NCBI RefSeq assembly: GCF_900109265.1
Contig: NZ_FNZM01000029.1
Span: forward strand, 1 to 64,000
DNA: 64,000 bases
From: Paraburkholderia tropica
Lineage (GTDB): Bacteria > Pseudomonadota > Gammaproteobacteria > Burkholderiales > Burkholderiaceae
Direction: 5' to 3'
The stretch's first letter is position 1, and each line of letters begins with the position of its first letter. Under the pieces are notes generated by a model. That model was given only the letters and a program-made list of their open reading frames with translations. It had not been told where the DNA came from and did no database searches. Both the position numbers and the translations under genes were made by a program. Below, piece after piece: positions 35,218 to 43,657 of the stretch.

Positions 35218-35691
35218 TCAGCTTGCGCTGCCCACGTCTCGCGCGAAATCGCGCTGGCCCTCGCGCAACTGTTCTGCGCAGGAGCGATAGAGCCATCCGG
35301 GTCCGTTATCCACGCTGTACATACCCCGGCACATGCCCTTCAGGCGAATCGTCGCCGTTCCGTCAGCCGCGGTTTCGCGGGCGGCCCAGAAATAGGCCAC
35401 GCCGAATTGGTGCGGCATCCGCGTCTCGATCGTTTCGTCCGTGCTCCGCTCGATCGGCGTGGGCGAATGCGCCTGGACGAATGCCCGCGCGCGGTTCCAT
35501 GCCTGCGCGCAATCGCGCAGCGTCATGCAGTGAATCGCCGCGTGCTCGCGCGCGAGCTCCAGCCCCGATTCGGAATCACGAAAGGCTTCGCGGCTCGCAT
35601 CGGTCGCGCACGCCGCAAGCAGCACCGAAAACACCGAAAACAGCACAGCAAGCCGACCCGTCAGCCGATGCTGACACCATCCCTGAAACAT
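35218..35691 (-). CDS. Putative lipoprotein of unknown function
   Basis: 157 residues from ATG 35691. A hydrophobic N-terminus (RLTGRLAVLFSVFSVLLAAC) ends in a lipobox LLAAC. The mature part has several cysteines (HCMTLRDCAQ, GMCRGMYSVD, RSCAEQLREG) and a beta-rich stretch, ETRMPHQFGVAYFWAARETAADGTATIRLKG compressed here only in part. I recognise no family. An alternative start 15 codons upstream would place the signal sequence internally. Divergent to the metallo-beta-lactamase gene with two FNR-like boxes between. Confidence 0.7.
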   Translation of the reverse strand: MFQGWCQHRLTGRLAVLFSVFSVLLAACATDASREAFRDSESGLELAREHAAIHCMTLRDCAQAWNRARAFVQAHSPTPIERSTDETIETRMPHQFGVAYFWAARETAADGTATIRLKGMCRGMYSVDNGPGWLYRSCAEQLREGQRDFARDVGSAS

Positions 35692-35768
35692 GCTGACAAC
35701 CCCGATAAAGAACCGGTCCGCGAAGTCGGACCGCATGGCCCAATCTAAGGATTGCCCGCCGCCCCCGA

Positions 35769-35782
35769 TTGATCTGCCTCAA
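35769..35782. promoter_or_regulatory. FNR-like box with one mismatch (TTGAT-CTGC-CTCAA)
   Basis: One deviation (C for R in the right arm), 78 bases upstream of the minus-strand lipoprotein start. Confidence 0.5.
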
Positions 35783-35812
35783 ATCAGTCCCTCGCCTTCG
35801 ATCGCCTCACGA

Positions 35813-35826
35813 CTGACGCAGATCAA
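35813..35826. promoter_or_regulatory. FNR-like box with one mismatch (CTGAC-GCAG-ATCAA)
   Basis: One deviation (C for T at the first base), 68 bases before the plus-strand MBL-fold gene. Confidence 0.5.
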
Positions 35827-35893
35827 CCGCGCAACAGAGAAGCGCGCTGCAATCTGTCTCGGAGGCGCCGTGGGGCGCGTTGAGAGGGAGTGC

Positions 35894-37309
35894 ATGATGA
35901 AGCTGACCTTTCTGGGTGCGGCGCAAACCGTGACCGGCTCGCGCTACTTGCTCGAAGCGCAAGGCAAGCGGGTGCTGATCGACTGCGGACTGTTCCAGGG
36001 CACCAAGAACCTGCGTTTGCGCAACTGGGCGCCCTTGCCTTTTCCGGCCGATACGCTCGATGCCGTGATCCTCACGCACGCGCACATCGATCACTGCGGC
36101 TACCTGCCGGTACTCGCGCGCAGCGGCTATCGCGGCCCGGTCTGGTGCACGCCGGGCACGGCCGACCTGTGCGGCGTGATGCTGCGTGACAGCGCCCGCC
36201 TGCAGGAAGAAGACGCGGCGTTTGCAAACCGTCACGGCTATTCGAAGCACAAGCCCGCTCTGCCGCTCTACACGCTCGAAGACGCCGAAGCGGCGCTGCG
36301 GCTCCTCGCGCCACGCGAATTCGACACGCCGGTCGCGCTCGGCGAACAACTGACCTTCCGGCTGCTGCCCGCCGGGCATATCCTCGGCGCCGCGAGCGTC
36401 GTGCTGTGCAGCGGCTCGACCGTCGTCGCCTTTTCCGGCGATCTCGGGCGCCCCGACGATACGCTCATGCGGGCGCCGATGCCGCCCGTTCACGCCGACT
36501 ATCTCGTGGTCGAATCGACCTATGGCGACCGGCTGCACGACGCCCTCGACCCTGAAGACGAACTCGCCCATCTGTTCGCGCGCACCTTCGCGCGCGGAGG
36601 CATCGTGGTGATGCCGTGCTTCGCGGTCGGCCGCGCGCAGGAGGTGCTTTACTACATCGCTCACCTCAAGGAAACCGGGCGCATGGCGAACGTGCCCGTC
36701 TATCTCGACAGCCCGATGGCCATCAGCGTCACGGACCTTTACCGCCATCACATGCGCGAGCACCGGCTGAGCATCTCGCAACTGCACGCCATCGATCATG
36801 CGGCGTTCATGACCCGCACCGTCGACGATTCGAAGGCCATTGCCGCGCGTCACGGCCCGATGGTCATCATCGCCGGCAGCGGCATGGCGACGGGCGGACG
36901 CGTGCTCCATCACCTGAACCTCTATGCCCCCGATCCGCGCAACACGATCGCGCTGGTGGGCTACCAGGCGCCCGGCACGCGCGGCGCGGCGCTCGAGGCC
37001 CATGCGCCGACCATCAAACTGCATGGCGACTACGTGCGCGTGCGCGCCGAAGTGGCGTCGATTTCCTCGCTCTCCGCGCATTCGGATTACCGCGAAACGA
37101 TACGCTGGCTGGCCGGCATGACCTGCCCGCCGGTGCGCACGTTCGTGACGCATGGCGAGCCCGCCGCCGCCGATGCCCTGCGCCGGCGTATCGCCGAAAC
37201 GCTTCATTGGGACTGCTGTGTGCCGGAGCAGGGGCAAACCATCGAACTGCCCGAGAATCCGGTTCGCGAACATCCGTGTCCGCCGTGCGAGTCCGCCAGC
37301 GCGGCGTAA
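35894..37309 (+). CDS. MBL-fold beta-CASP hydrolase with RNA-specificity (RMMBL) domain
   Basis: 471 residues: metallo-beta-lactamase core with the HxHxDH zinc motif (LTHAHIDHCGYLP), LLPAGHILGAASV, FSGDLGR, then a beta-CASP insert and the C-terminal RMMBL part (GSGMATGGRVLHHL, LSAHSDYRETIRWL, VTHGEPAAADALRRRI). The architecture is that of YSH1/CPSF-like predicted exonucleases; in bacteria the role (RNA decay) is presumed. GGGAG at 35886-35890 fits ATG 35897 (six-base gap) slightly better than ATG 35894. Monocistronic under an FNR-like box. Confidence 0.92.
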   Translation: MMKLTFLGAAQTVTGSRYLLEAQGKRVLIDCGLFQGTKNLRLRNWAPLPFPADTLDAVILTHAHIDHCGYLPVLARSGYRGPVWCTPGTADLCGVMLRDSARLQEEDAAFANRHGYSKHKPALPLYTLEDAEAALRLLAPREFDTPVALGEQLTFRLLPAGHILGAASVVLCSGSTVVAFSGDLGRPDDTLMRAPMPPVHADYLVVESTYGDRLHDALDPEDELAHLFARTFARGGIVVMPCFAVGRAQEVLYYIAHLKETGRMANVPVYLDSPMAISVTDLYRHHMREHRLSISQLHAIDHAAFMTRTVDDSKAIAARHGPMVIIAGSGMATGGRVLHHLNLYAPDPRNTIALVGYQAPGTRGAALEAHAPTIKLHGDYVRVRAEVASISSLSAHSDYRETIRWLAGMTCPPVRTFVTHGEPAAADALRRRIAETLHWDCCVPEQGQTIELPENPVREHPCPPCESASAA

Positions 37310-37581
37310 GCTCCCGCGCGAATGACCTTGCCGTACGCGGCGGCGTTCACGCCGCGTCGGCATCGCGGCGCGCCGCCCGCAGGCGAAAGAATTGCGCCCT
37401 GCGCCACACAAACTCGCAATTTTTTCCGGACAGATCTGCGCGGCGATCCTAAAATTAGGGCAAGCGGCCCATCCATCCCGGCTCTCGACTGTTCTCCAAT
37501 GAAGTCGCTACTTCATAGGGGAATGACTGACACAACCGTTCCACGCAAGCGCATCTTCGCAACTTCATCCGGACAGTTGCC

Positions 37582-39699
37582 ATGAGCACACGCGCTCAGC
37601 CACGCGCGCACGGCGCAGTACGCATGTTTCTCGCACGTCTACGTCGGCCGGCAGGGGCATCGGCGCTGACGTTCGTTGTCGTCCTGACGCTCGCGCTCGT
37701 CGTTGCCGCGTTCGTCGCCGCGCAATGGCAGACCACCGCCGGGCACCGATTCGCGCGCCGCGCGGCCGCGCTGCGCGACACGGTCGAGCAAGCGCTCGTC
37801 GCCGACGAAGCCGCCCTGCGCGGCGCGCGCGGATGGCTCGCGCAACAGCCCGCGCCCAGTTCCGCAGCCTGGCGGCAGTACGCCGCCGATACCGTTCTCG
37901 ACGATTCCCGGCTCGCGGTGGTCGCACTCGGGTATTTCCCGCTGCCTCTCGGCGTGTCCGAGACGGCATCCGCGCAGTCTGCGCAGTCCACGCTCGCCAC
38001 GCTCTGGGCGGGCCCGGCCGCTTCCGAAGCCGGCAGTGCGTTCGACACGGGCGCCGCGGCCGTGGCGGCGCGCCGCTACGCGCTGCAAACCGGCAATGCC
38101 GGGCTCGCCGCCGAAGCCGCTCCGGAACCGGCGCAGCCTCGTCTGCTGCTGTATCTGCCCGTCTATGCCGCGCCGGCGGCGGGCGACGCACAACGGCCGC
38201 TGGCCGGCTTCACCGTGGCCTTGCTCGATGTGCAGCGCCTCTTCGAGCCGATCGTCGCCAGCCGGCCGGACCTCGCCCTTGCCGTTCATGCCGGCCAGCA
38301 CGCCGCCGAGCTGTATCGCAGCGCCCCCACCGAAAACGCCGCCGTCGCCGGGGGCGCGCGATTCGAGCACACCGATACCATCGTGTTCGGCGGCACGACC
38401 CTCACGCTGCACACGAGCGCGGACGGCAGTCCCTTCGTCACCGGCGCGGCCCTCAGCGCCGCGCCCGTGCTGCTCTTCGGCGTCCTTGCCGCCGCGTTGA
38501 GCGCCTTCCTCGCCCATCGGCTCGCGCGAGCCAATGCCGCGTCGCCCGGTCGTCTCCCCGCGTCCGAGCCCGCGGTCTCCGACGCACGGCTGAACGAAGC
38601 ACGGCTGAACGAAGCGCGCATGATGGGCATCGTGCGTTCGTCGATGGAAGCCATCATCACGGTCGACGAAGCGCAGCGCATCGTCATCTTCAATCCCGCC
38701 GCCGAGTTCGTCTTCGGGCTGTCCGCCATGGAAGCGATCGGCTCGCCGCTGTCGCGTTTCATTCCTGAGCGCTTCCGCCCGGCCCACGCGCGCCACGTCG
38801 ACCAGTTCGGCGCCACCGGCGTCACCGAGCGTCAGATGGGCCATCAGCAACGCACGCTGTTCGGCCTGCGCGCCAACGGCGAGGAATTCCCGATCGAAGC
38901 GTCGATTTCGCAGATCCACGATGTATCCGGCAAGCTGTTCACGGTCATGTTGCGCGACATCACCGAGCGTTTGCGCGCGGAGGACTCGCTCAAGCGTTCG
39001 CGCGAGGAATTGCGAGAACTCTCCGCCAATCTGCAAAACGTGCGCGAGGCTGAAAAGACGCGTATCGCGCGCGAGTTGCACGACGATCTCGGCCAGCAGC
39101 TCACCGCGCTCAAAATCGATCTCTCCACGCTCCAGAACCGGCTCGGCGGCGCCGTCGACGACGACATCGCCACGCGGCTCGACGGCATGGGCAAGCTGAT
39201 CGACTCGACCGTGCGGGCCGTGCGCCGCATCGCGGCCGACCTGCGCCCCGTCATGCTCGACGACCTGGGCCTCGTGCCCGCGATCGAATGGCTCGCGAAC
39301 GACTTCACGAGCCGCTACGGCATCGCCGTGCAGCAGACCATCCACACCGGCAACACGGTGTTTTCCGGCGAGGCGGCGTCGGCGCTCTTTCGCATCATCC
39401 AGGAAGCGCTCACCAACGTCGCGCGCCACGCCGAAGCGAGCGTCGTCACCTTGAAACTCGAAGTCGACAGCCAGCACTGCACGTTGCGCATCGCGGACAA
39501 CGGCCGCGGCGCGCAGCACACCGCCTGCGATCCGCAGCGGCACGGACGCCGCGAAAAGTCGTTCGGATTGCTCGGCATCCGCGAGCGCGCGCATATGTTC
39601 AACGGGGAAGTCGAGATCGACACGGCGCCGGGCGAAGGATTCGCCATTGCCATCACGTTCGCGCTCGACGCCCTCCTGCCAGCAGAGACCGCTTCATGA
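37582..39699 (+). CDS. Membrane sensor histidine kinase (CHASE-like, PAS, HisKA_3)
   Basis: 705 residues. Two membrane segments (about 26-48 and 290-312) bracket a periplasmic CHASE-like domain. Then come a PAS domain (MGIVRSSMEAIITVDEAQRIVIFNPAAEFVFG) with PAC, a coiled linker, a HisKA_3 dimerisation helix with His500 in RIARELHDDLGQQLTALK, and an HATPase with N-box ALFRIIQEALTNVARHA, G-box IADNGRGA and GLLGIRERA. It overlaps the response regulator by four bases (ATGA), so they are a coupled NarX/NarL-class two-component pair. The signal is unknown; location suggests redox or energy stress. Confidence 0.94.
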   Translation: MSTRAQPRAHGAVRMFLARLRRPAGASALTFVVVLTLALVVAAFVAAQWQTTAGHRFARRAAALRDTVEQALVADEAALRGARGWLAQQPAPSSAAWRQYAADTVLDDSRLAVVALGYFPLPLGVSETASAQSAQSTLATLWAGPAASEAGSAFDTGAAAVAARRYALQTGNAGLAAEAAPEPAQPRLLLYLPVYAAPAAGDAQRPLAGFTVALLDVQRLFEPIVASRPDLALAVHAGQHAAELYRSAPTENAAVAGGARFEHTDTIVFGGTTLTLHTSADGSPFVTGAALSAAPVLLFGVLAAALSAFLAHRLARANAASPGRLPASEPAVSDARLNEARLNEARMMGIVRSSMEAIITVDEAQRIVIFNPAAEFVFGLSAMEAIGSPLSRFIPERFRPAHARHVDQFGATGVTERQMGHQQRTLFGLRANGEEFPIEASISQIHDVSGKLFTVMLRDITERLRAEDSLKRSREELRELSANLQNVREAEKTRIARELHDDLGQQLTALKIDLSTLQNRLGGAVDDDIATRLDGMGKLIDSTVRAVRRIAADLRPVMLDDLGLVPAIEWLANDFTSRYGIAVQQTIHTGNTVFSGEAASALFRIIQEALTNVARHAEASVVTLKLEVDSQHCTLRIADNGRGAQHTACDPQRHGRREKSFGLLGIRERAHMFNGEVEIDTAPGEGFAIAITFALDALLPAETAS

Positions 39700-40343
39700 T
39701 CAAGGTAATCCTCGCCGACGATCACACGCTCGTGCGTGACGGTCTGCGGCGCATCCTCGAAGACGCGCGGGAATTCGACATCGTCGGCGAAGGCTGCGAC
39801 GGCGCGACCACGCTTGCGCTCGTGCGCGAGCGCGAGGCCAGGGTGCTCGTGCTCGATCTGTCCATGCCGGGGCGCAGCGGCGTGGAGCTCATCAAGCAGA
39901 TCAAGGAAGAGAAACCGGCCTTGCGCATTCTCGTGTTGACGATGCATGCCGAACAGCAATACGCAGTGCGCGCGTTCAAGGCGGGCGCTTCGGGCTATCT
40001 CACCAAGGAAAGCGCCAGTGCGGAACTGGTGAACGCCGTGCTCAAGGTGGCGGCCGGCGGCGTCTACGTGAGCATGGCGATGGCCGAGCGCTTCGCGCAA
40101 AGCCTGAACGAGCCGGGCGACACCTTGCCGCACCAGCGTCTCTCCGATCGCGAGTTCGAAGTGTTCCGGCGCCTCGCCAACGGCGAAACCATCGGCGAAA
40201 TCGCGCAGGCGCTCTGCGTGAGCGCGAAGACCATCAGCACCTACAAGGTGCGCATCCTCGAAAAAATGGAAATGCCGCACGAGGCCGCCCTCGTGCGTTA
40301 CGCGCTGCGCCACAAGCTGCTCGACGATCAGGACGAACCCTGA
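39696..40343 (+). CDS. NarL/FixJ-family response regulator
   Basis: 215 residues: receiver with acidic pair Asp8-Asp9 (ILADDHTLVRDG), phospho-acceptor Asp54 (LVLDLSMPG) and Lys in GASGYLTKESA, and a LuxR-type HTH (LSDREFEVFRRLANGETIGEIAQALCVSAKTISTYKVRILEKM). All activation residues are present. Partner of the upstream kinase. The TGTAGG-N6-CCTACA palindromes in the island are candidate binding sites. Confidence 0.95.
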   Translation: MIKVILADDHTLVRDGLRRILEDAREFDIVGEGCDGATTLALVREREARVLVLDLSMPGRSGVELIKQIKEEKPALRILVLTMHAEQQYAVRAFKAGASGYLTKESASAELVNAVLKVAAGGVYVSMAMAERFAQSLNEPGDTLPHQRLSDREFEVFRRLANGETIGEIAQALCVSAKTISTYKVRILEKMEMPHEAALVRYALRHKLLDDQDEP

Positions 40344-40411
40344 GCCGACGCTGTTGCCAGTCGCTGTAGCCAACTTCCGCTGCCCTGCCCGGCGACGCAT
40401 CGTCGCATGTT

Positions 40412-40429
40412 TGTAGGAATCGCCCTACA
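40412..40429. promoter_or_regulatory. TGTAGG-N6-CCTACA palindrome upstream of receiver/FNR operon
   Basis: TGTAGG at 40412-40417 and CCTACA at 40424-40429. The distance from the palindrome end to TACTGG (40495-40500) equals that at the 31702 site. A weaker half-site TGTAG and repeat AACTTCCG occur upstream (40365, 40372; repeat again at 40431). Confidence 0.6.
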
Positions 40430-40504
40430 TAACTTCCGTTTCGCGTACGCCGCTTTCCATCGCCGCCGATTCTCTTTCGCGCCGCGCTCGCCAATACTGG
40501 CTAC

Positions 40505-40912
40505 ATGACAGCCGATACCACCACGCGCGCGCTGCACGTGTTTCTCGTCGACGAGGCGACGGCGGTGCGCCGCAGAGTCGCCGAGACGCTCGCCGCCCTG
40601 TCGGACGTGAGCGTGGTCGGCGAGGCCGAGGACACCGTCACGGCCCTGCACGGCATCGCCACGAGCGGAGCGCATGTCGCGGTCGTCGACCTGCGGCTGA
40701 ACGCGAGCAACGGCATGGAACTCATTGCCCGACTGTCGCGCGAACAACCGGGCGTGCTGACTATCGTGCTGACCAACCATGCGGCGGCGCCGTTCAAGGC
40801 CGCCTGCGAACGGGCGGGCGCCGCCTTGTTCTTCGACAAGACGTCCGAATTCGACGCCGCCTGCCATGCCATTGAAGCGCTTGCGAAACAACGCGCGACC
40901 CTCGCGCGATGA
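40505..40912 (+). CDS. Stand-alone response-regulator receiver protein
   Basis: 135 residues, only a receiver domain: acidic Asp16-Glu17, phospho-acceptor Asp62 (VAVVDLRL), Thr90 (TIVLTNHA), Lys112 (LFFDKTSEF). No output domain. The start lies five bases after TACTGG with no ribosome site, so if that element is part of the -10 region the mRNA may be leaderless. It is followed after 13 bases by the FNR gene, an unusual pairing that suggests it modulates low-oxygen signalling or accepts phosphate from the nearby kinase. Confidence 0.9.
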   Translation: MTADTTTRALHVFLVDEATAVRRRVAETLAALSDVSVVGEAEDTVTALHGIATSGAHVAVVDLRLNASNGMELIARLSREQPGVLTIVLTNHAAAPFKAACERAGAALFFDKTSEFDAACHAIEALAKQRATLAR

Positions 40913-40925
40913 ATTGGAGACTCTC

Positions 40926-41714
40926 ATGTATGCCGAGCCCGTTTGCGACCCCTCTCTTCCCATGCCTGCGCCCACGCCCTGGCCGGTGATCGCGCTGCAA
41001 CCCGCGGCGCGCGAGGCCGCTGTGCGCCGTCCCGCCTCGCGCTGCTCGACCTGCTCGCTGCGCGCGGTCTGCATGCCGGCCGACCTCAGTTCCGCGGAGC
41101 TCCAGCAACTGGATACCCTCGTCCTCACGACGCGCATCGTGCGGCGCGGCGAGACGCTGTTTCGCACCCACGATCCCTTCCAGAGCCTCTACGCGGTGCG
41201 CACCGGCTCGTTCAAAACGGTCGTCATGCATCGCGACGGCCATGAACAGATCACGGGCTTCCAGATTCCCGGCGAACCGCTCGGCCTCGACGGCGTGTGC
41301 GCCGGTACGCACAATTGCGACGCGATCGCGCTCGAAGACAGCTCGGTCTGCATCATCCCGTTCGGCCAGCTGGAGTCGCTGTGCCGCGAAAGCCGCCGCA
41401 TGCAACATCATCTCTATCAGTTGATGAGCGGCGAAATCGTGCGCGAATCGAGCCTCATGATGCTGCTCGGCACGATGACGGCGGAACAACGGCTCGCGGC
41501 CTTCCTGCTCGACCTTTCCGCCCGTTTTCGCATGCGCGGCTACTCGGGCGCGCAGTTCAACCTGAAGATGAGCCGTGAAGAAATTGGCTGTTTTCTCGGC
41601 ATGAAACTCGAAACCGTCAGCCGGATGTTTTCGCGCTTCCACCGGGAAGGGCTCGTCGAGCCGGACGGCAAGCAGATCCGCATCGTCGATGCGCAGGGTC
41701 TCGCGCGCGTGTGA
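40926..41714 (+). CDS. fnr: FNR-type oxygen-sensing transcriptional regulator
   Basis: 262 residues, Crp/Fnr family. Cys40, Cys43 and Cys49 (CSTCSLRAVC, the C-x2-C-x5-C of FNR) plus Cys142 (ALEDSSVCIIPF) reproduce the four [4Fe-4S] ligands of E. coli FNR, including the 93-residue spacing between third and fourth. The recognition helix LETVSRMFSRF has the E-xx-SR residues that read TTGAT half-sites. It should therefore dimerise and bind the FNR boxes of the surrounding island when oxygen is low. The N-terminus carries an extra ~20 Pro-rich residues. Cotranscribed with the receiver gene; no FNR box is seen in its own promoter. Confidence 0.95.
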   Translation: MYAEPVCDPSLPMPAPTPWPVIALQPAAREAAVRRPASRCSTCSLRAVCMPADLSSAELQQLDTLVLTTRIVRRGETLFRTHDPFQSLYAVRTGSFKTVVMHRDGHEQITGFQIPGEPLGLDGVCAGTHNCDAIALEDSSVCIIPFGQLESLCRESRRMQHHLYQLMSGEIVRESSLMMLLGTMTAEQRLAAFLLDLSARFRMRGYSGAQFNLKMSREEIGCFLGMKLETVSRMFSRFHREGLVEPDGKQIRIVDAQGLARV

Positions 41715-41820
41715 CCCGCGACCCATCCAGGGTGAATGTTCCGCAAGCTGGCCGCGGGTCGTCAGGCGCGGGGCGTTTTTTCGCCCTTGCCGCAGCGCTT
41801 CCCGCGGCGCACTTTTGGCC

Positions 41821-41834
41821 TTGACTCAAATCAA
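41821..41834. promoter_or_regulatory. FNR box (TTGAC-TCAA-ATCAA)
   Basis: Perfect site 79 bases before the cytochrome start; same sequence as the box at 32228. Confidence 0.76.
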
Positions 41835-41912
41835 CGCCATACCGCCGGACGATGTCAGCATGAACAAAGGCGGCGCGCCTTTCGGCCTGCCCGACACTCG
41901 AGGAGATCATTC

Positions 41913-42314
41913 ATGGCCTGCGCACCGTTTCCCGCCGCCGTTGCCATTCGACCGCTGCGCGAATCGCGCCGCGCGCGGTCAGGCGCCCTGCTCGTACAGG
42001 CGGCCGTGTTAGTCGCCGTTTCGCTGCACGCCGCCGGCGCAGCCGCGCAAACGCAGGAGCCCGTCGAACTCGTCGATCAGCAGCATTGCATGTTTTGTCA
42101 CACCTCCGACGCCCCGTTTCTCGCGCCCTCGTTCCACCAGATCGCGCAACGCTATCGCGACCAGCCCAACGCCAGCACGATGCTGGAGGAAAAACTCCGG
42201 CATGGCGGCAAGGTGCACTGGGGCGACATGTCCATGCCGCTGCCCGCCGATCGCGGCGGTCCGCTTTCGGCCGAGGACGCGCGCACGCTCGTCCAGTGGG
42301 TGCTGAGTCAGTAA
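41913..42314 (+). CDS. Small exported monohaem cytochrome c
   Basis: 133 residues with a signal peptide (hydrophobic segment ~residues 25-45, ending AAGAAAQ), haem-binding CMFCH at about residue 56, and a late Met-Pro (DMSMPLP) as likely distal ligand. It is a class I cytochrome c of periplasmic type, perhaps an electron carrier under low oxygen. ATG 41913 has AGGAG at seven bases. An FNR box lies 79 bases upstream. Confidence 0.9.
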   Translation: MACAPFPAAVAIRPLRESRRARSGALLVQAAVLVAVSLHAAGAAAQTQEPVELVDQQHCMFCHTSDAPFLAPSFHQIAQRYRDQPNASTMLEEKLRHGGKVHWGDMSMPLPADRGGPLSAEDARTLVQWVLSQ

Positions 42315-42398
42315 CTGCGCGGCGGCTTCGTGTGCGCATTCGTGCGTGTCAGACACGCAAGCAAAGATCAGCGCGCCGCGACGCGCCCGATGCTCACC

Positions 42399-42740
42399 TC
42401 AATGACCGCGCCGCGCCGGACCGCTGTGAACGGCGTAGCGCGACGTACCGGCGAGTTGCAGTTCACGCTCGGCGGCATCGAAAGCCTGGCGGATGGCGAC
42501 GAGCGGATCGTCGCCCGAGCAGTGAACGATGGGCTTGAGACCTGTGGCGGCCATGAGAAGATCGAGCCGAACATCGTAGGTCTGAACAGGGCCCGTTATA
42601 TGCATCGACTCGATCGCCAGGTGGCATGCCTGCAGCACACCGCTGTACCGCTCCAGACGCAGGAGCTGCACACCGGCCTCAGCCTCGATCGCGGCGGACC
42701 CGACGAATCCGAGATAAACAATCTGCATGCCTAATCCCAT
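42399..42740 (-). CDS. HPF/RaiA-like ribosome-associated protein (putative)
   Basis: 113 residues. The order VQLLRLERYSGVLQACHLAIESMH, YDVRLDLLMAATGLKPIVHC and DPLVAIRQAFDAAERELQ resembles the beta-alpha-beta-beta-beta-alpha fold of hibernation-promoting factors, which inactivate ribosomes in resting cells. I start at 42740, where AAGGGG is well placed; 42728 is also possible. Last of three small genes running left from 43380, with an FNR box before the first. The family call is from pattern resemblance and is moderate. Confidence 0.65.
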   Translation of the reverse strand: MGLGMQIVYLGFVGSAAIEAEAGVQLLRLERYSGVLQACHLAIESMHITGPVQTYDVRLDLLMAATGLKPIVHCSGDDPLVAIRQAFDAAERELQLAGTSRYAVHSGPARRGH

Positions 42741-42796
42741 TGCCGCGCCCCTTCTCTTCATACGCCCCATGACTGCGTGCACGCGCATCTCGCCGA

Positions 42797-43042
42797 TCAT
42801 CGCTGCACGTGGAATGCATGGCGATTCATGAGATCGATCCAGAGCATGCCTTCACGCAGGCCGTCGAGCATCGCGGCCGTCTCGGTGACGAATGTTCGAT
42901 GATGATCGAAGGCGTGGCAGACCGCCTGTTCCGGCGCGCGCTGCCTGATCGCGATATGGCAGGAGAAGCCGCCTTGTGGCGCAGGCGACGTGACCGCCTC
43001 CACGATCCATGTATCGCTGTCGACCGTACCCTTGAGTGTCAT
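42797..43042 (-). CDS. Small protein of unknown function
   Basis: 81 residues: TWIVEAVTSPAPQGGFSCHI, EQAVCHAFDHHRTFVTETA, then a Met/Leu-rich end MLDGLREGMLWIDLMNRHAF. No family recognised. It lies between the DUF1488 gene (59 bases upstream) and the HPF-like gene (56 bases downstream), all on the minus strand, and probably belongs to that operon. Codon bias fits the neighbours. Confidence 0.65.
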   Translation of the reverse strand: MTLKGTVDSDTWIVEAVTSPAPQGGFSCHIAIRQRAPEQAVCHAFDHHRTFVTETAAMLDGLREGMLWIDLMNRHAFHVQR

Positions 43043-43101
43043 GATGCGGATCTCTGTTTAGCACGTCGCTGAGAATGAAATGGCACGCGCGTCGGCGCGT
43101 G

Positions 43102-43380
43102 TCAGCTGCCATAAACGCGAAACACGCCGCTGTGCAGCAGCACGGGCGCCCCGCGCGTCGCCCGAATCAGCGTGACCGCCGTGTCCTCGATGGCGTGGCG
43201 ATGCTCGTCGAAGGCTTCGACGAGATCCGTCTCGCGAACCGATCGCGCGCCGAAATGATCCTCAAGCGCCTCGGCGGTGATGCCGCACTCGATCCGCTTG
43301 CCGTCCACACAGACCGGAAACACCAGGGTGTAGCATTGCGCGTCGTATTGCGGCACCGACGGCGGAAACGTAATGTCCAT
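43102..43380 (-). CDS. DUF1488 domain protein
   Basis: 92 residues from ATG 43380, preceded by AGGAGA. MDITFPPSVPQYDAQCYTL, then VDGKRIECGITAEALEDHFG and EDTAVTLIRA follow the DUF1488 pattern of small cytosolic proteins of unknown function, often next to stress genes. First gene of a three-gene minus-strand operon; the FNR box at 43463 is 83 bases upstream. Confidence 0.85.
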   Translation of the reverse strand: MDITFPPSVPQYDAQCYTLVFPVCVDGKRIECGITAEALEDHFGARSVRETDLVEAFDEHRHAIEDTAVTLIRATRGAPVLLHSGVFRVYGS

Positions 43381-43462
43381 GACCAGATCTCCTTGCCTCG
43401 CCTGCCACCCGCAGCTCACGGGGCGGCCTGAATTCAGCATAGGGTCTTGAAGTGCGGAACCG

Positions 43463-43476
43463 TTGACACATATCAA
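43463..43476. promoter_or_regulatory. FNR box (TTGAC-ACAT-ATCAA)
   Basis: Perfect site upstream of the DUF1488/HPF-like operon; identical to the site at 27166. Confidence 0.75.
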
Positions 43477-43563
43477 TTCAGTGAAAGCTGCACCCAGCCG
43501 CGAAGACCAGGCGCTCAACAGTCTGCCGCACGACCCACCGTGGCCGCATCAGGCGTCGGCGAG

Positions 43564-43590
43564 AAAAAAAGCGCAGGGCGTGCCCTGCGC
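43564..43590 (-). terminator. Rho-independent terminator of the hsp20 gene
   Basis: On the minus strand a perfect nine-base stem (GCGCAGGGC/GCCCTGCGC, plus coordinates 43571-43590) is followed by seven Ts, beginning 67 bases after the Hsp20 stop. Confidence 0.9.
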
Positions 43591-43657
43591 CTGACCGGCG
43601 CATCCCGTGCGGGCCAGCACGGATCGATGCGCCGCCTCCCCACAAAGCCCGCCTGAT

